NCBI GenBank assembly: GCA_019117105.1
Contig: DXAH01000069.1
Location: forward strand, 1-15,918
Direction: 5' to 3'
From: Duodenibacillus intestinigallinarum
GTDB lineage: Bacteria > Pseudomonadota > Gammaproteobacteria > Burkholderiales > Burkholderiaceae_F
Length of the DNA: 15,918 nucleotides
Shown here: piece by piece, positions 6,186 to 12,651 of the stretch
How the letters are laid out: each line of letters begins with the position of its first letter
How positions within the stretch are numbered: the first letter of the stretch is position 1
The notes under the pieces: generated by a model
The model's database searches: none
Told to the model about the DNA's origin: nothing
What the model saw: only the letters and a program-made list of their open reading frames with translations
Position numbers and translations under genes: made by a program

Positions 6186-6527
6186 TTACTTCATGAATTG
6201 CGGCGTCAGGAAGAGGTCCTTATCTTCCGGCGTGAGGCCTTGAGAAAGAAGGTAGTCACGGAATTCGCGCTTCATGTTGCCCTTGCCCGTCCATTCAATG
6301 CCGTTGGGCGTGCGGTATTTGATGGAGGCCGGACCGCGGCGCTTTTCGGCGGGGGACTTGGCCAGATGATCGTCTTCGAACTTCAGTTCGCTGCGCAGAA
6401 GGTGAAAGGCATCGATCACTTCCTGAACATGCTTGATGGCATCGCCTCTGGCGGACTGCATTTTGGCATTCAATGCCTCCTGCTCGGCGCGCAGGTTGTC
6501 GTAGATGGTCTTGAAATCGTTATCCAT
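6186..6527 (-). CDS. H-NS family histone-like nucleoid protein
   Basis: The product is 113 residues. The N-terminal two thirds (about 1-60) is a charged helical region suited to the coiled-coil oligomerisation domain of the family. The C-terminal part has the DNA-binding core KYRTPNGIEWTGKG (about 70-83), which matches the family consensus Y-R-x-P-x-G-x-x-W-x-G-x-G. A short basic stretch KRRGPASIK precedes it. The usual P-x-W that closes the core in many H-NS proteins is replaced by NMKREFRDYL and a tail ending FLTPQFMK. Such proteins bind AT-rich DNA and silence acquired genes. On the minus strand AGGA lies eight bases before the ATG at 6525-6527. The gene is monocistronic, with its own terminator and a promoter near 6600. 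Family is clear; which paralogue it is cannot be said. Confidence 0.87.
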   Translation of the reverse strand: MDNDFKTIYDNLRAEQEALNAKMQSARGDAIKHVQEVIDAFHLLRSELKFEDDHLAKSPAEKRRGPASIKYRTPNGIEWTGKGNMKREFRDYLLSQGLTPEDKDLFLTPQFMK

Positions 6528-6561
6528 TGTTCGTTCCTGGGTTTAAGCAATAAGAAAATTT

Positions 6562-6592
6562 GATCTAAACACGTCTCTTTTTAATTTAGATC
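6562..6592. repeat. Perfect 8-bp inverted repeat in the leader of the H-NS-family gene
   Basis: GATCTAAA (6562-6569) and TTTAGATC (6585-6592) are exact inverted copies separated by 15 bases. They lie between the -10-like element (6600-6605) and the start codon at 6527, so they could be an operator or fold in the 5' leader of the mRNA. Confidence 0.7.
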
Positions 6593-6599
6593 GCCGCTG

Positions 6600-6605
6600 A
6601 GTATA
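6600..6605 (-). promoter_or_regulatory. Putative -10 element of the H-NS-family gene
   Basis: TATACT on the minus strand, 72 bases upstream of the start codon and beside the inverted repeat at 6562-6592. It differs from TATAAT at one position. A -35 hexamer is not obvious at 17 bases. Confidence 0.45.
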
Positions 6606-6667
6606 CAAGAGCGTTGCATTTTGTGCGCTATTTTGTTACTAAATTGCTAAAAAAAGCGAAAAGAATT

Positions 6668-6718
6668 GATTCAGAGTTGCTTGAGTAAGTGAATCGGTCT
6701 AAGAGAAAATTCTGAATC
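6668..6718. repeat. Inverted repeat in the hns-ndk intergenic region
   Basis: GATTCAGA (6668-6675) and TCTGAATC (6711-6718) are exact inverted copies 35 bases apart, extended by T66-A720 and a T-G pair. A related GAATCGG lies between them at 6691. The surrounding 6606-6880 stretch is AT-rich and has no supported gene; weak -35/-10-like pairs are present but none is convincing. Confidence 0.5.
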
Positions 6719-6871
6719 GAATAAAAGCACAGTGCCGAAACTGAGCTTATCAGGATGCTATTCGAAGCGAAAATCTCGACGCTTTCACTATGGTCTGATG
6801 ACTCGAAATGAAACGAGACGGGACGACAAGCTGCGGCATCCGGAAAATCGAAAAAATGTGCAACCGCGCCG

Positions 6872-6886
6872 CTTACGGGCCGTAAG
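6872..6886. promoter_or_regulatory. Palindrome upstream of the ndk promoter, candidate operator
   Basis: CTTACGG (6872-6878) and CCGTAAG (6880-6886) form a perfect 7+7 palindrome around one G. It covers the place where a -35 box would sit for the extended -10 at 6902-6910, a usual place for a regulator site. Confidence 0.45.
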
Positions 6887-6901
6887 GAGCGGTGCCGTGC
6901 A

Positions 6902-6910
6902 TGGTAAAAT
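6902..6910 (+). promoter_or_regulatory. Extended -10 promoter element for ndk
   Basis: TGGTAAAAT matches the extended -10 form TG-n-TAtAAT (TAAAAT at 6905-6910). The -35 position has no good match, as is common for extended -10 promoters. Transcription would start near 6917, giving a leader of about 120 bases before the ndk ATG. Confidence 0.5.
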
Positions 6911-7036
6911 CGCGCGTTGAATTTTTGAGGCCCGTTTTCAGGCGGTGAGTACACCTTCGGACGGCGTCTCTTTCAAATGCGGGTCTGCTGCAACGGCGGA
7001 CTCTTTCTTTACTTTTTTTCATATCAAGAGAAACAA

Positions 7037-7462
7037 ATGGCTATTCAGCGCACTCTTTCCATCATCAAGCCCGATGCCGTCGCCAAGAACGTGATCGGCC
7101 AGATCTACACCCGTTTCGAAAACGCCGGCCTCAAGATCGTCGCCGCTCAGATGCGTCAGCTCTCCCGCGCCGAAGCCGAAGGCTTCTACGCCGTTCACAA
7201 GGAACGTCCCTTCTTCAACGACCTCGTCAACTTCATGACCTCCGGTCCCGTGATGATCCAGGTTCTCGAAGGCGAAGACGCCATCGCCAAGAACCGCCAG
7301 CTGATGGGCGCCACCGACCCGAAGAAGGCTGAAAAGGGTACGATCCGCGCCGATTTTGCCGAAAGCATCGACGCCAACGCCGTTCATGGCTCCGACGCTC
7401 CCGAAACGGCCGCGGTTGAAGTGGCTTACTTCTTCCCGACGCTCGCTATCTGCTCGCGTTAA
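7037..7462 (+). CDS. ndk: Nucleoside diphosphate kinase
   Basis: The product is 141 residues, the family's standard length. The enzyme moves the gamma-phosphate of ATP to nucleoside diphosphates through a phosphohistidine intermediate, balancing (d)NTP pools in the cytoplasm. The start MAIQRTLSIIKPDAV carries Lys11, and the active-site signature NAVHGSDAPETA has the catalytic His117. The frame is open upstream to an ATG at 6977, but the extra 20 residues are foreign to the family, so the start is 7037. Shine-Dalgarno pairing is weak (AAGAG). Codon use is strongly C-ending, as in highly expressed genes. rlmN follows 32 bases later, the usual betaproteobacterial arrangement. Confidence 0.97.
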   Translation: MAIQRTLSIIKPDAVAKNVIGQIYTRFENAGLKIVAAQMRQLSRAEAEGFYAVHKERPFFNDLVNFMTSGPVMIQVLEGEDAIAKNRQLMGATDPKKAEKGTIRADFAESIDANAVHGSDAPETAAVEVAYFFPTLAICSR

Positions 7463-7494
7463 TCAGAAGCTCAACGCAAGGCCGGATTGACACT

Positions 7495-8655
7495 ATGCAA
7501 GAAAATCAAAGCCAGGCGACCGAACGCGTGAATCTGCTCAACTTTGATGTTGAGGGGATCAAGGCGTGGTGCGCCGAACTCGGAGAAAAGCCCTATCGTG
7601 CCATTCAGCTTGCCCGCTGGATGCATCGGCACTGCGAGGACGACTTTGATGCAATGAGCAATCTGGCCAAGAGCTTTCGGGCCAAGTTGCATGACTTGGC
7701 CTACATCAAAGCGCCTCCTGTCATTACCGTCAAGCATTCGGCCGACGGCACCCGCAAGTGGCTCTTTGATGTGGGCAACGGCAACGCAGTGGAGGCGGTG
7801 TTCATCCCTGAAGACGACCGCGGAACGCTGTGCATTTCCACTCAGGCAGGCTGCGCAATGGGTTGCCTCTTTTGCTCGACCGGCAAGCAGGGGTTCAATC
7901 GCAACCTCACCACCGCCGAGATCGTAGGCCAGCTCTGGCATGCCGAGCGCACGTTGCGCGCGGAAGCCGGCGTCACCGATCCCAACGACCGCATCATCAG
8001 CAACGTCGTGCTCATGGGCATGGGCGAGCCGCTGCAGAATCTTTCAAACGTGATCCCTGCTCTGCGGCTCTTTCTTGACGACAACGGCTACGGCCTTTCG
8101 CGTCGCCGCGTGACGGTGTCGACCTCGGGTCTTGTGAACCAAATCGACAAGCTCGGCGCTGAAGTGCCCGTGGCACTTGCCGTGAGTCTGCATGCGCCCG
8201 ACGATGCGCTGCGCGACATGATCATGCCGGTCAACAAGAAGCATCCGCTCGAAGACCTGATGGCCGCGTGTCGCCGCTACCTCAAGGTGGCTCCGCGCGA
8301 CTTTATTACGTTCGAGTATCTGATGCTCGGCGGCATCAACGATCAGCCCAGGCACGCCCGCGAACTGATCGAACTTGTGCGTACCGTACCTTGCAAGTTC
8401 AACCTGATCACGTTCAATCCGTTCCCGGATTCCGACCTCAAGCGTCCCGAGCGCGAAACGGTGCTTGCCTTCGCAAAGATTCTCAACGACGCGGGTATCG
8501 TCACGACGATTCGCAAGACCCGCGGCGACGACATTGACGCCGCCTGCGGTCAGTTGGCAGGCGAAGTCAAGGACAGAACGCGCCGCGCCGAACGTCTGCT
8601 TGAACAAAAGCGAGCTTTCGGCATCCTGCCCGAGCAGCAAAAAGACCGCGCCTGA
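7495..8655 (+). CDS. rlmN: Dual-specificity 23S rRNA/tRNA m2A methyltransferase RlmN (radical SAM)
   Basis: The product is 386 residues. RlmN methylates C2 of A2503 in 23S rRNA and of A37 in some tRNAs through a radical-SAM ping-pong mechanism. The [4Fe-4S]-binding CxxxCxxC is CAMGCLFC (Cys120, Cys124, Cys127). Cys351 in the C-terminal DIDAACGQL motif corresponds to the methyl-carrying cysteine (Cys355 in E. coli), and Cys113 matches the conserved Cys118. MGMGEPLQN is the typical SAM-binding GxxxE-type motif. The gene starts 32 bases after ndk and ends 31 bases before ispG. In most Burkholderiales pilF and rodZ lie between rlmN and ispG; they are missing here. Ribosome binding site weak. Confidence 0.97.
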   Translation: MQENQSQATERVNLLNFDVEGIKAWCAELGEKPYRAIQLARWMHRHCEDDFDAMSNLAKSFRAKLHDLAYIKAPPVITVKHSADGTRKWLFDVGNGNAVEAVFIPEDDRGTLCISTQAGCAMGCLFCSTGKQGFNRNLTTAEIVGQLWHAERTLRAEAGVTDPNDRIISNVVLMGMGEPLQNLSNVIPALRLFLDDNGYGLSRRRVTVSTSGLVNQIDKLGAEVPVALAVSLHAPDDALRDMIMPVNKKHPLEDLMAACRRYLKVAPRDFITFEYLMLGGINDQPRHARELIELVRTVPCKFNLITFNPFPDSDLKRPERETVLAFAKILNDAGIVTTIRKTRGDDIDAACGQLAGEVKDRTRRAERLLEQKRAFGILPEQQKDRA

Positions 8656-8686
8656 GGCACGAGTCTTTCAACAAAGGATTTCCAAG

Positions 8687-9967
8687 ATGTCCGACAAGAC
8701 GATTCCCGTGTACCCGGACAAAAGTTCTGACGCCGTTTGGCACCCCAGACGCAAGACGCATGCCGTCAAGATTCAAAACGGCCACGTCACCGTGACGGTG
8801 GGCGGCGGCGCGCCGGTTGTGGTGCAGTCGATGACGAATACCGCAACCGAAGACGTGGCGGCGACCGTGGCTCAGGTTAAGGCTCTTTCGCGCGCAGGCA
8901 GCGAACTCGTGCGCGTGACGGTCAATACGCCTCAGGCGGCTTCGGCAGTTCCCGAAATTCGTGCGCAGCTTGATGCCGAGGGCTTTTTCGTGCCGCTTGT
9001 GGGCGACTTTCACTACAACGGGCACAAGCTTCTGACGGATTATCCGGCCTGCGCAGCGGCGCTTTCCAAGTACCGCATCAATCCGGGCAACGTCGGCAAG
9101 GGCGCCAAGCACGACGATAATTTCGCAACGATGATCCGTATCGCGGCCGACAACGGAAAGGCCGTGCGCATCGGCGTCAACGGCGGTTCTCTCGATAAGG
9201 AACTGCTCTCGCAGCTGATGGAAGCCAACCGCGCGTCCGCTCAGCCGCGTACCGTGCGCGCCGTCACGCTTGATGCAATTGTGAAGAGTGCGCATCAGAG
9301 TGCTCTCAAGGCAGTGGAACTGGGCCTGCCCGCCGATCGCATCGTGCTTTCGACCAAAGTGAGCGACGTGCAGGATCTGGTGTCCGTTTGTCGGTCGCTC
9401 TCAGCGCTCGCGCCCTGGGCGCTGCATCTGGGCCTGACGGAAGCGGGCGGCGGTACCAAGGGTGTTGTTGCGAGTTCCGCAGCGCTCTCGGTGCTTCTGA
9501 GCGAAGGCATCGGTGACACGATTCGCATCTCGATTACGCCAGCTCCCGGAAAGGCGAGGGAAGAAGAGGTATACGTGGCCCAGGAATTGTTGCAGAGCAT
9601 GGGGCTGCGACATTTTTCGCCTTTGGTGGTTTCATGCCCGGGCTGCGGCAGAACGTCGAGCGATCTTTTCCAGAAGCTTGCGGCGCAGACGCAGGAATTC
9701 CTGCGCGAGAGAACGCCCGAATGGCGCCGCACGGCTCCGGGGTTTGAATCAATGACGGTGGCTGTGATGGGCTGCGTTGTCAATGGCCCCGGGGAAAGCG
9801 GCAACGCTGACATCGGCATCAGTCTGCCAGGGCGTGGAGAGTCGCCCGTGGCGCCCGTCTATTGCGACGGTGTCAAAAAAGCCTCTTTGAAAGGCGACGA
9901 CATCATGAACGAATTCAAGGCCATGATCGATGCATACGTGGCCGAGCGCTGGGGTTCTGCTAGTTGA
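8687..9967 (+). CDS. ispG: 4-hydroxy-3-methylbut-2-en-1-yl diphosphate synthase (IspG/GcpE)
   Basis: The product is 426 residues from the ATG at 8687, which has AAAGGA (8673-8678) eight bases upstream; the frame is open further up, but that part overlaps rlmN. IspG converts methylerythritol cyclodiphosphate to HMBPP in the non-mevalonate isoprenoid pathway. Three cysteines for the [4Fe-4S] cluster are visible: Cys317 and Cys320 in SCPGCGRTSSD and Cys363 in MGCVVNGPGE, with the conserved Glu in the last motif. The N-terminal TIM-barrel part has QSMTNTATEDV and RINPGNVG. Length matches the longer betaproteobacterial form. The gene is closely spaced with rlmN and followed by a gap with a mobile-element scar. 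Confidence 0.97.
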   Translation: MSDKTIPVYPDKSSDAVWHPRRKTHAVKIQNGHVTVTVGGGAPVVVQSMTNTATEDVAATVAQVKALSRAGSELVRVTVNTPQAASAVPEIRAQLDAEGFFVPLVGDFHYNGHKLLTDYPACAAALSKYRINPGNVGKGAKHDDNFATMIRIAADNGKAVRIGVNGGSLDKELLSQLMEANRASAQPRTVRAVTLDAIVKSAHQSALKAVELGLPADRIVLSTKVSDVQDLVSVCRSLSALAPWALHLGLTEAGGGTKGVVASSAALSVLLSEGIGDTIRISITPAPGKAREEEVYVAQELLQSMGLRHFSPLVVSCPGCGRTSSDLFQKLAAQTQEFLRERTPEWRRTAPGFESMTVAVMGCVVNGPGESGNADIGISLPGRGESPVAPVYCDGVKKASLKGDDIMNEFKAMIDAYVAERWGSAS

Positions 9968-10507
9968 CGAAAAAGCGACTGAATCTCCCATAACGGATCT
10001 TGCAGCATCGTAAAACTTGGAAAAAAGGACGAGCTCGCGCAATGACAGCGCAGGCAATCATGACTCTGTATTCCATCGGGATCGTTGCTAGACACTATGG
10101 AGTGTCGCCAAGTACCATTCGGTGCGACAAAATTCGAACAACAAGCTCAACAAAAGGAGAGCCGAAAGAATTTAAAAAACCGCTGAGGCACTCACAGGGA
10201 GCCCGGAGATGAGGAAGAAGACAGAGGCGGCAAGGCCGGCAACGGTCATGTCGTGATAAGCCCGAAGGGTCGAGTCGACAAACCTCGCCGAGGATGAAAG
10301 TGAAGTGCTGAAAGAAAAGGCGCCGCTGGAATCGAAAGTACCGTTGGGCGCCCGACTGACCTCATAGAGAAATCCGTGAGTGTTCAGAGCGAATAAGTGT
10401 CAAAAAGCGTGCGGTAGATTTAATGTTTTTTGATAAACGGAAACAAATAAGGCTCTGCTCAAGACCAAAGCGTGTATCAAACAACGGATAAGAACAAGGA
10501 AAGAACA
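9968..10507. other. 540-base ispG-hisS gap, likely insertion scar plus hisS leader
   Basis: These genes are normally adjacent or nearly so in betaproteobacteria. Apart from the transposase-like fragment, no intact gene is seen. GGCGCC at 10319-10324 and 10347-10352 can pair. A short open stretch at 10381-10488 includes VKKRAVDLMFFDKR, again mildly transposase-like but not assignable. No strong promoter for hisS was found. Confidence 0.5.
10042..10369 (+). pseudogene. Decayed transposase OrfA-like fragment (helix-turn-helix, IS3/IS150 type)
   Basis: The first frame (10042-10212) contains LYSIGIVARHYGVSPSTIR, which reads as a helix-turn-helix of the transposase/MerR type, followed by GEPKEFKKP, recalling the GRPKKFKK linker of IS3-family OrfA proteins. 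A second segment in another frame (10290-10369, ending at a TAG) reads EDESEVLKEKAPLESKV, like the heptad coiled coil that follows in OrfA. Stops and a frame change lie between them. It has no OrfB, no intact terminal repeats that I can see, and an unremarkable start, so it is a remnant at best. An IS607-type MerR-like resolvase fragment is an alternative for the first piece. Confidence 0.4.
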
Positions 10508-11806
10508 ATGGCAAAAATCAAAATTACCGGCATCAAGGGCATGAACGACATGCTGCCCGAAGAGGCTGGAATCTGGGAAAAGTTTGAGGATACGGCCCGT
10601 TGTGTGGCGGCAAGCTACGGCTATCGTCAGATTCGTACGCCCATTCTCGAAGCCACGGGGCTCTTTTCCCGCGGCGTGGGTGAAGCCACCGACATCGTTG
10701 AAAAGGAGATGTATTCCTTTACCGATTCGATGAACGGCGAACAGCTTACGCTTCGTCCAGAATGCACGAGCGCCGTTTGCCGCTGCGCCATTGAACACAA
10801 CATCACCTACAACGCGCCGCAGCGTCTGTGGTACTTCGGTCCGATGTTCCGACACGAACGTCCGCAGCGCGGCCGCTACCGCCAGTTCTATCAGTTCGGT
10901 TGCGAAGCACTGGGCTTCGGCGGTCCGGACGTTGACATCGAACTGCTGTCGCTTACCGCACGTCTGTGGAAGAATCTCGGCATCAAGGCCAGCTTGCAGC
11001 TCAACAGTCTCGGCGCCACCGAAGAGCGTGCCCGTCATCGCGAAGCGCTTGTTGCCTATCTGAAGGACAACTACGACGTGCTCGACGAAGACGCCCGTCG
11101 CCGTCTGGAAACCAATCCGCTGCGCATTCTGGATACCAAAAACCCCGACATGCAGGCGATGGTGGAAGCCGCCCCGCGTCTGCTCGACTTCTTGGGTGAA
11201 GACTCCCGCCGTTTCCTGGGCAGCCTCGAAGCCGGCGTGCAGGCGCTTGGCATCGACTACACGATTAATCCTCGTTTGGTGCGTGGTCTTGACTACTACA
11301 ACCACACGGTTTTTGAATGGGTAACGGACCAGCTCGGCAGTCAGGGCACGATTTGCGGCGGCGGCCGCTACGATCCGCTCATTGAAATGCTGGGCGGCCG
11401 CGCTACTCCTGCTGCGGGCTTTGCCATCGGTGCCGAGCGTGTGATCGAACTCGTGCGTGCCGCCGGCGGCGACAAGCCCGTTGCCGCGTGCGACATTTAC
11501 GTCGCACACCAGGGCGGCCACACCGAACTCGTGGCGCGTCAGATCGGCGAGCAGCTGCGCGATGCCGGTCATCGCGTGATCGTGCACGCCGGCAGCACCT
11601 CCTTTAAGTCGAGCATGAAGCGTGCCGACCAGTCTCTGGCTCAGTGGGCCGTGATCTGCGGTGAAAACGAAGTCAACGCCGGGCAGGTCGCCATCAAGCG
11701 ACTGCGCGACGCTCAGGGCAATCAGCAGTTTGCCGAACAGATGACGATTGCGCTCGAGTCGCTCTCGGAGATCTTCGGCGCCGCGAAGGAACCTGACTTC
11801 AGTTAA
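10508..11806 (+). CDS. hisS: Histidyl-tRNA synthetase
   Basis: The product is 432 residues from the ATG at 10508, with AAGGA (10496-10500) seven bases upstream; a possible start 12 codons earlier (10472) has no such site. It charges tRNA-His with histidine. Class II aminoacyl-tRNA synthetase motifs are in order: motif 1 around RTPILE (43-48), motif 2 FRHERPQRGRYRQFYQFG (114-131), the histidine-specific LVRGLDYY (257-264) and CGGGRYD (283-289), and motif 3 AAGFAIGAERV (302-312). A C-terminal anticodon-binding domain (from about 325) completes it. It precedes yfgM by 133 bases. Confidence 0.97.
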   Translation: MAKIKITGIKGMNDMLPEEAGIWEKFEDTARCVAASYGYRQIRTPILEATGLFSRGVGEATDIVEKEMYSFTDSMNGEQLTLRPECTSAVCRCAIEHNITYNAPQRLWYFGPMFRHERPQRGRYRQFYQFGCEALGFGGPDVDIELLSLTARLWKNLGIKASLQLNSLGATEERARHREALVAYLKDNYDVLDEDARRRLETNPLRILDTKNPDMQAMVEAAPRLLDFLGEDSRRFLGSLEAGVQALGIDYTINPRLVRGLDYYNHTVFEWVTDQLGSQGTICGGGRYDPLIEMLGGRATPAAGFAIGAERVIELVRAAGGDKPVAACDIYVAHQGGHTELVARQIGEQLRDAGHRVIVHAGSTSFKSSMKRADQSLAQWAVICGENEVNAGQVAIKRLRDAQGNQQFAEQMTIALESLSEIFGAAKEPDFS

Positions 11807-11823
11807 GCCTCGCTTCAAGTCGC

Positions 11824-11829
11824 TAAAAT
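11824..11829 (+). promoter_or_regulatory. Possible -10 element for yfgM-bamB-der
   Basis: TAAAAT 18 bases after the hisS stop, with a weak -35 region. It would give a leader of about 105 bases containing the hairpin at 11896-11914. Confidence 0.3.
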
Positions 11830-11895
11830 AATCTTTTGTTTTGCGCTGCTTTCGGTTCGCCGACCGGCGGCGCTTTGTGAACAGATGCGTTTTCT

Positions 11896-11914
11896 GAGCC
11901 GTTTTTTGCGGCTC
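11896..11914 (+). other. Hairpin in the hisS-yfgM gap
   Basis: GAGCCG (11896-11901) pairs with CGGCTC (11909-11914) around a T-rich loop. A GC-rich hairpin CGCC/GGCG lies slightly upstream near 11859-11870. No T tract follows the stem, so it is not a typical intrinsic terminator; it may act in the yfgM leader. Confidence 0.4.
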
Positions 11915-11939
11915 GCAACATCGGAAAGTAATTGCACCT

Positions 11940-12581
11940 ATGGCATACGATTTAGAAGAACAAGAGTCCCTAGCACAACTTAAGGCTTGGTGGGATAAGT
12001 GGGGTAACCTCACGCTGAGCTGCATCACCGTTATCTGTCTGGCTTTTGCCGGTTACAACGGCTGGCACTGGTATAAGCGTTATCAGGGCGGCAAGGCAAC
12101 GGTGGCGTACGTACAGCTTCAGAACGCCTACGTGCAAAACGATGAAAAAAACGTCCGCTCGCTTTCCGATGGCCTGATGAAGGAATATTCGAGCCATGTG
12201 TTTGCTTCGCTCGCCGCCCTCATGAAGGCTAACGTCGAGCAGAAGGCGGGCAATCTTGATGCCGCCCGCACGGCTCTCAACTGGGTGATCAACGAAAGCG
12301 GTCATCCGGAATATGCCACGGTTGCCCGCGTGCGCCTGGCCGGCGTCGAACTTGACGCCAAGGACGCGAACAAGGCCAAGGCCGTCATTGACGCCATCGA
12401 TCCCGCTCAGGCACAGACCCCGCTCGTGCTGGATCGCCGCGGTGACGTGCTGCTCGCGCTGGGCGATGTGGAAGGCGCGCGCAAGTGCTGGGAAGACGCC
12501 CTTGAACGCGACCGCGCTTCGGGTGAACTGCTGGCTCTGCTGAGCCTCAAGATCCAAGCTCTGCCGGAAAAGAAGTCCTAA
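11940..12581 (+). CDS. yfgM: YfgM-type membrane-anchored TPR protein (ancillary SecYEG translocon subunit)
   Basis: The product is 213 residues. A short cytoplasmic N-terminus (about 1-22, with the family start DLEEQESLAQLKAWWDKWG) is followed by one membrane segment (about 23-42) and a periplasmic Ala-rich TPR-like domain. In E. coli, YfgM associates with the SecYEG translocon together with PpiD and lies in the same yfgM-bamB-der order as here. The gene starts 133 bases after hisS and ends 70 bases before bamB. A GGAAAG at 11923-11928 is rather far from the ATG. Function is inferred from family and context; TPR proteins vary, but the neighbourhood makes the call firm. Confidence 0.9.
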   Translation: MAYDLEEQESLAQLKAWWDKWGNLTLSCITVICLAFAGYNGWHWYKRYQGGKATVAYVQLQNAYVQNDEKNVRSLSDGLMKEYSSHVFASLAALMKANVEQKAGNLDAARTALNWVINESGHPEYATVARVRLAGVELDAKDANKAKAVIDAIDPAQAQTPLVLDRRGDVLLALGDVEGARKCWEDALERDRASGELLALLSLKIQALPEKKS

Positions 12582-12605
12582 GCATCCATCGACATTTTGA
12601 AAGGG

Positions 12606-12626
12606 CGCCGCCGTTAAGACGCGGCG
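12606..12626 (+). other. Hairpin between yfgM and bamB
   Basis: CGCCG (12606-12610) pairs with CGGCG (12622-12626), and CGT (12612-12614) with ACG (12619-12621), with one bulged C and a TAAG loop. Only a weak TCGTTTCG tail follows. It could reduce read-through or protect RNA ends between the two genes. Confidence 0.5.
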
Positions 12627-12651
12627 TCGTTTCGTAAACGGGAGTGACCTC

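Noticed and set aside
6628..6954. 108-residue minus-strand frame in the hns-ndk gap
   Set aside because: It covers the likely ndk promoter, has Ser/Phe-rich composition unlike the neighbours and shows no family signature.
6977..7036. Upstream ATG extension of ndk
   Set aside because: The extra 20 residues are foreign to the highly conserved family, whose N-terminus matches the ATG at 7037.
10400..12028. 542-residue open frame on the minus strand opposite hisS
   Set aside because: Antisense shadow of a certain gene, with low-complexity composition and no family motifs.
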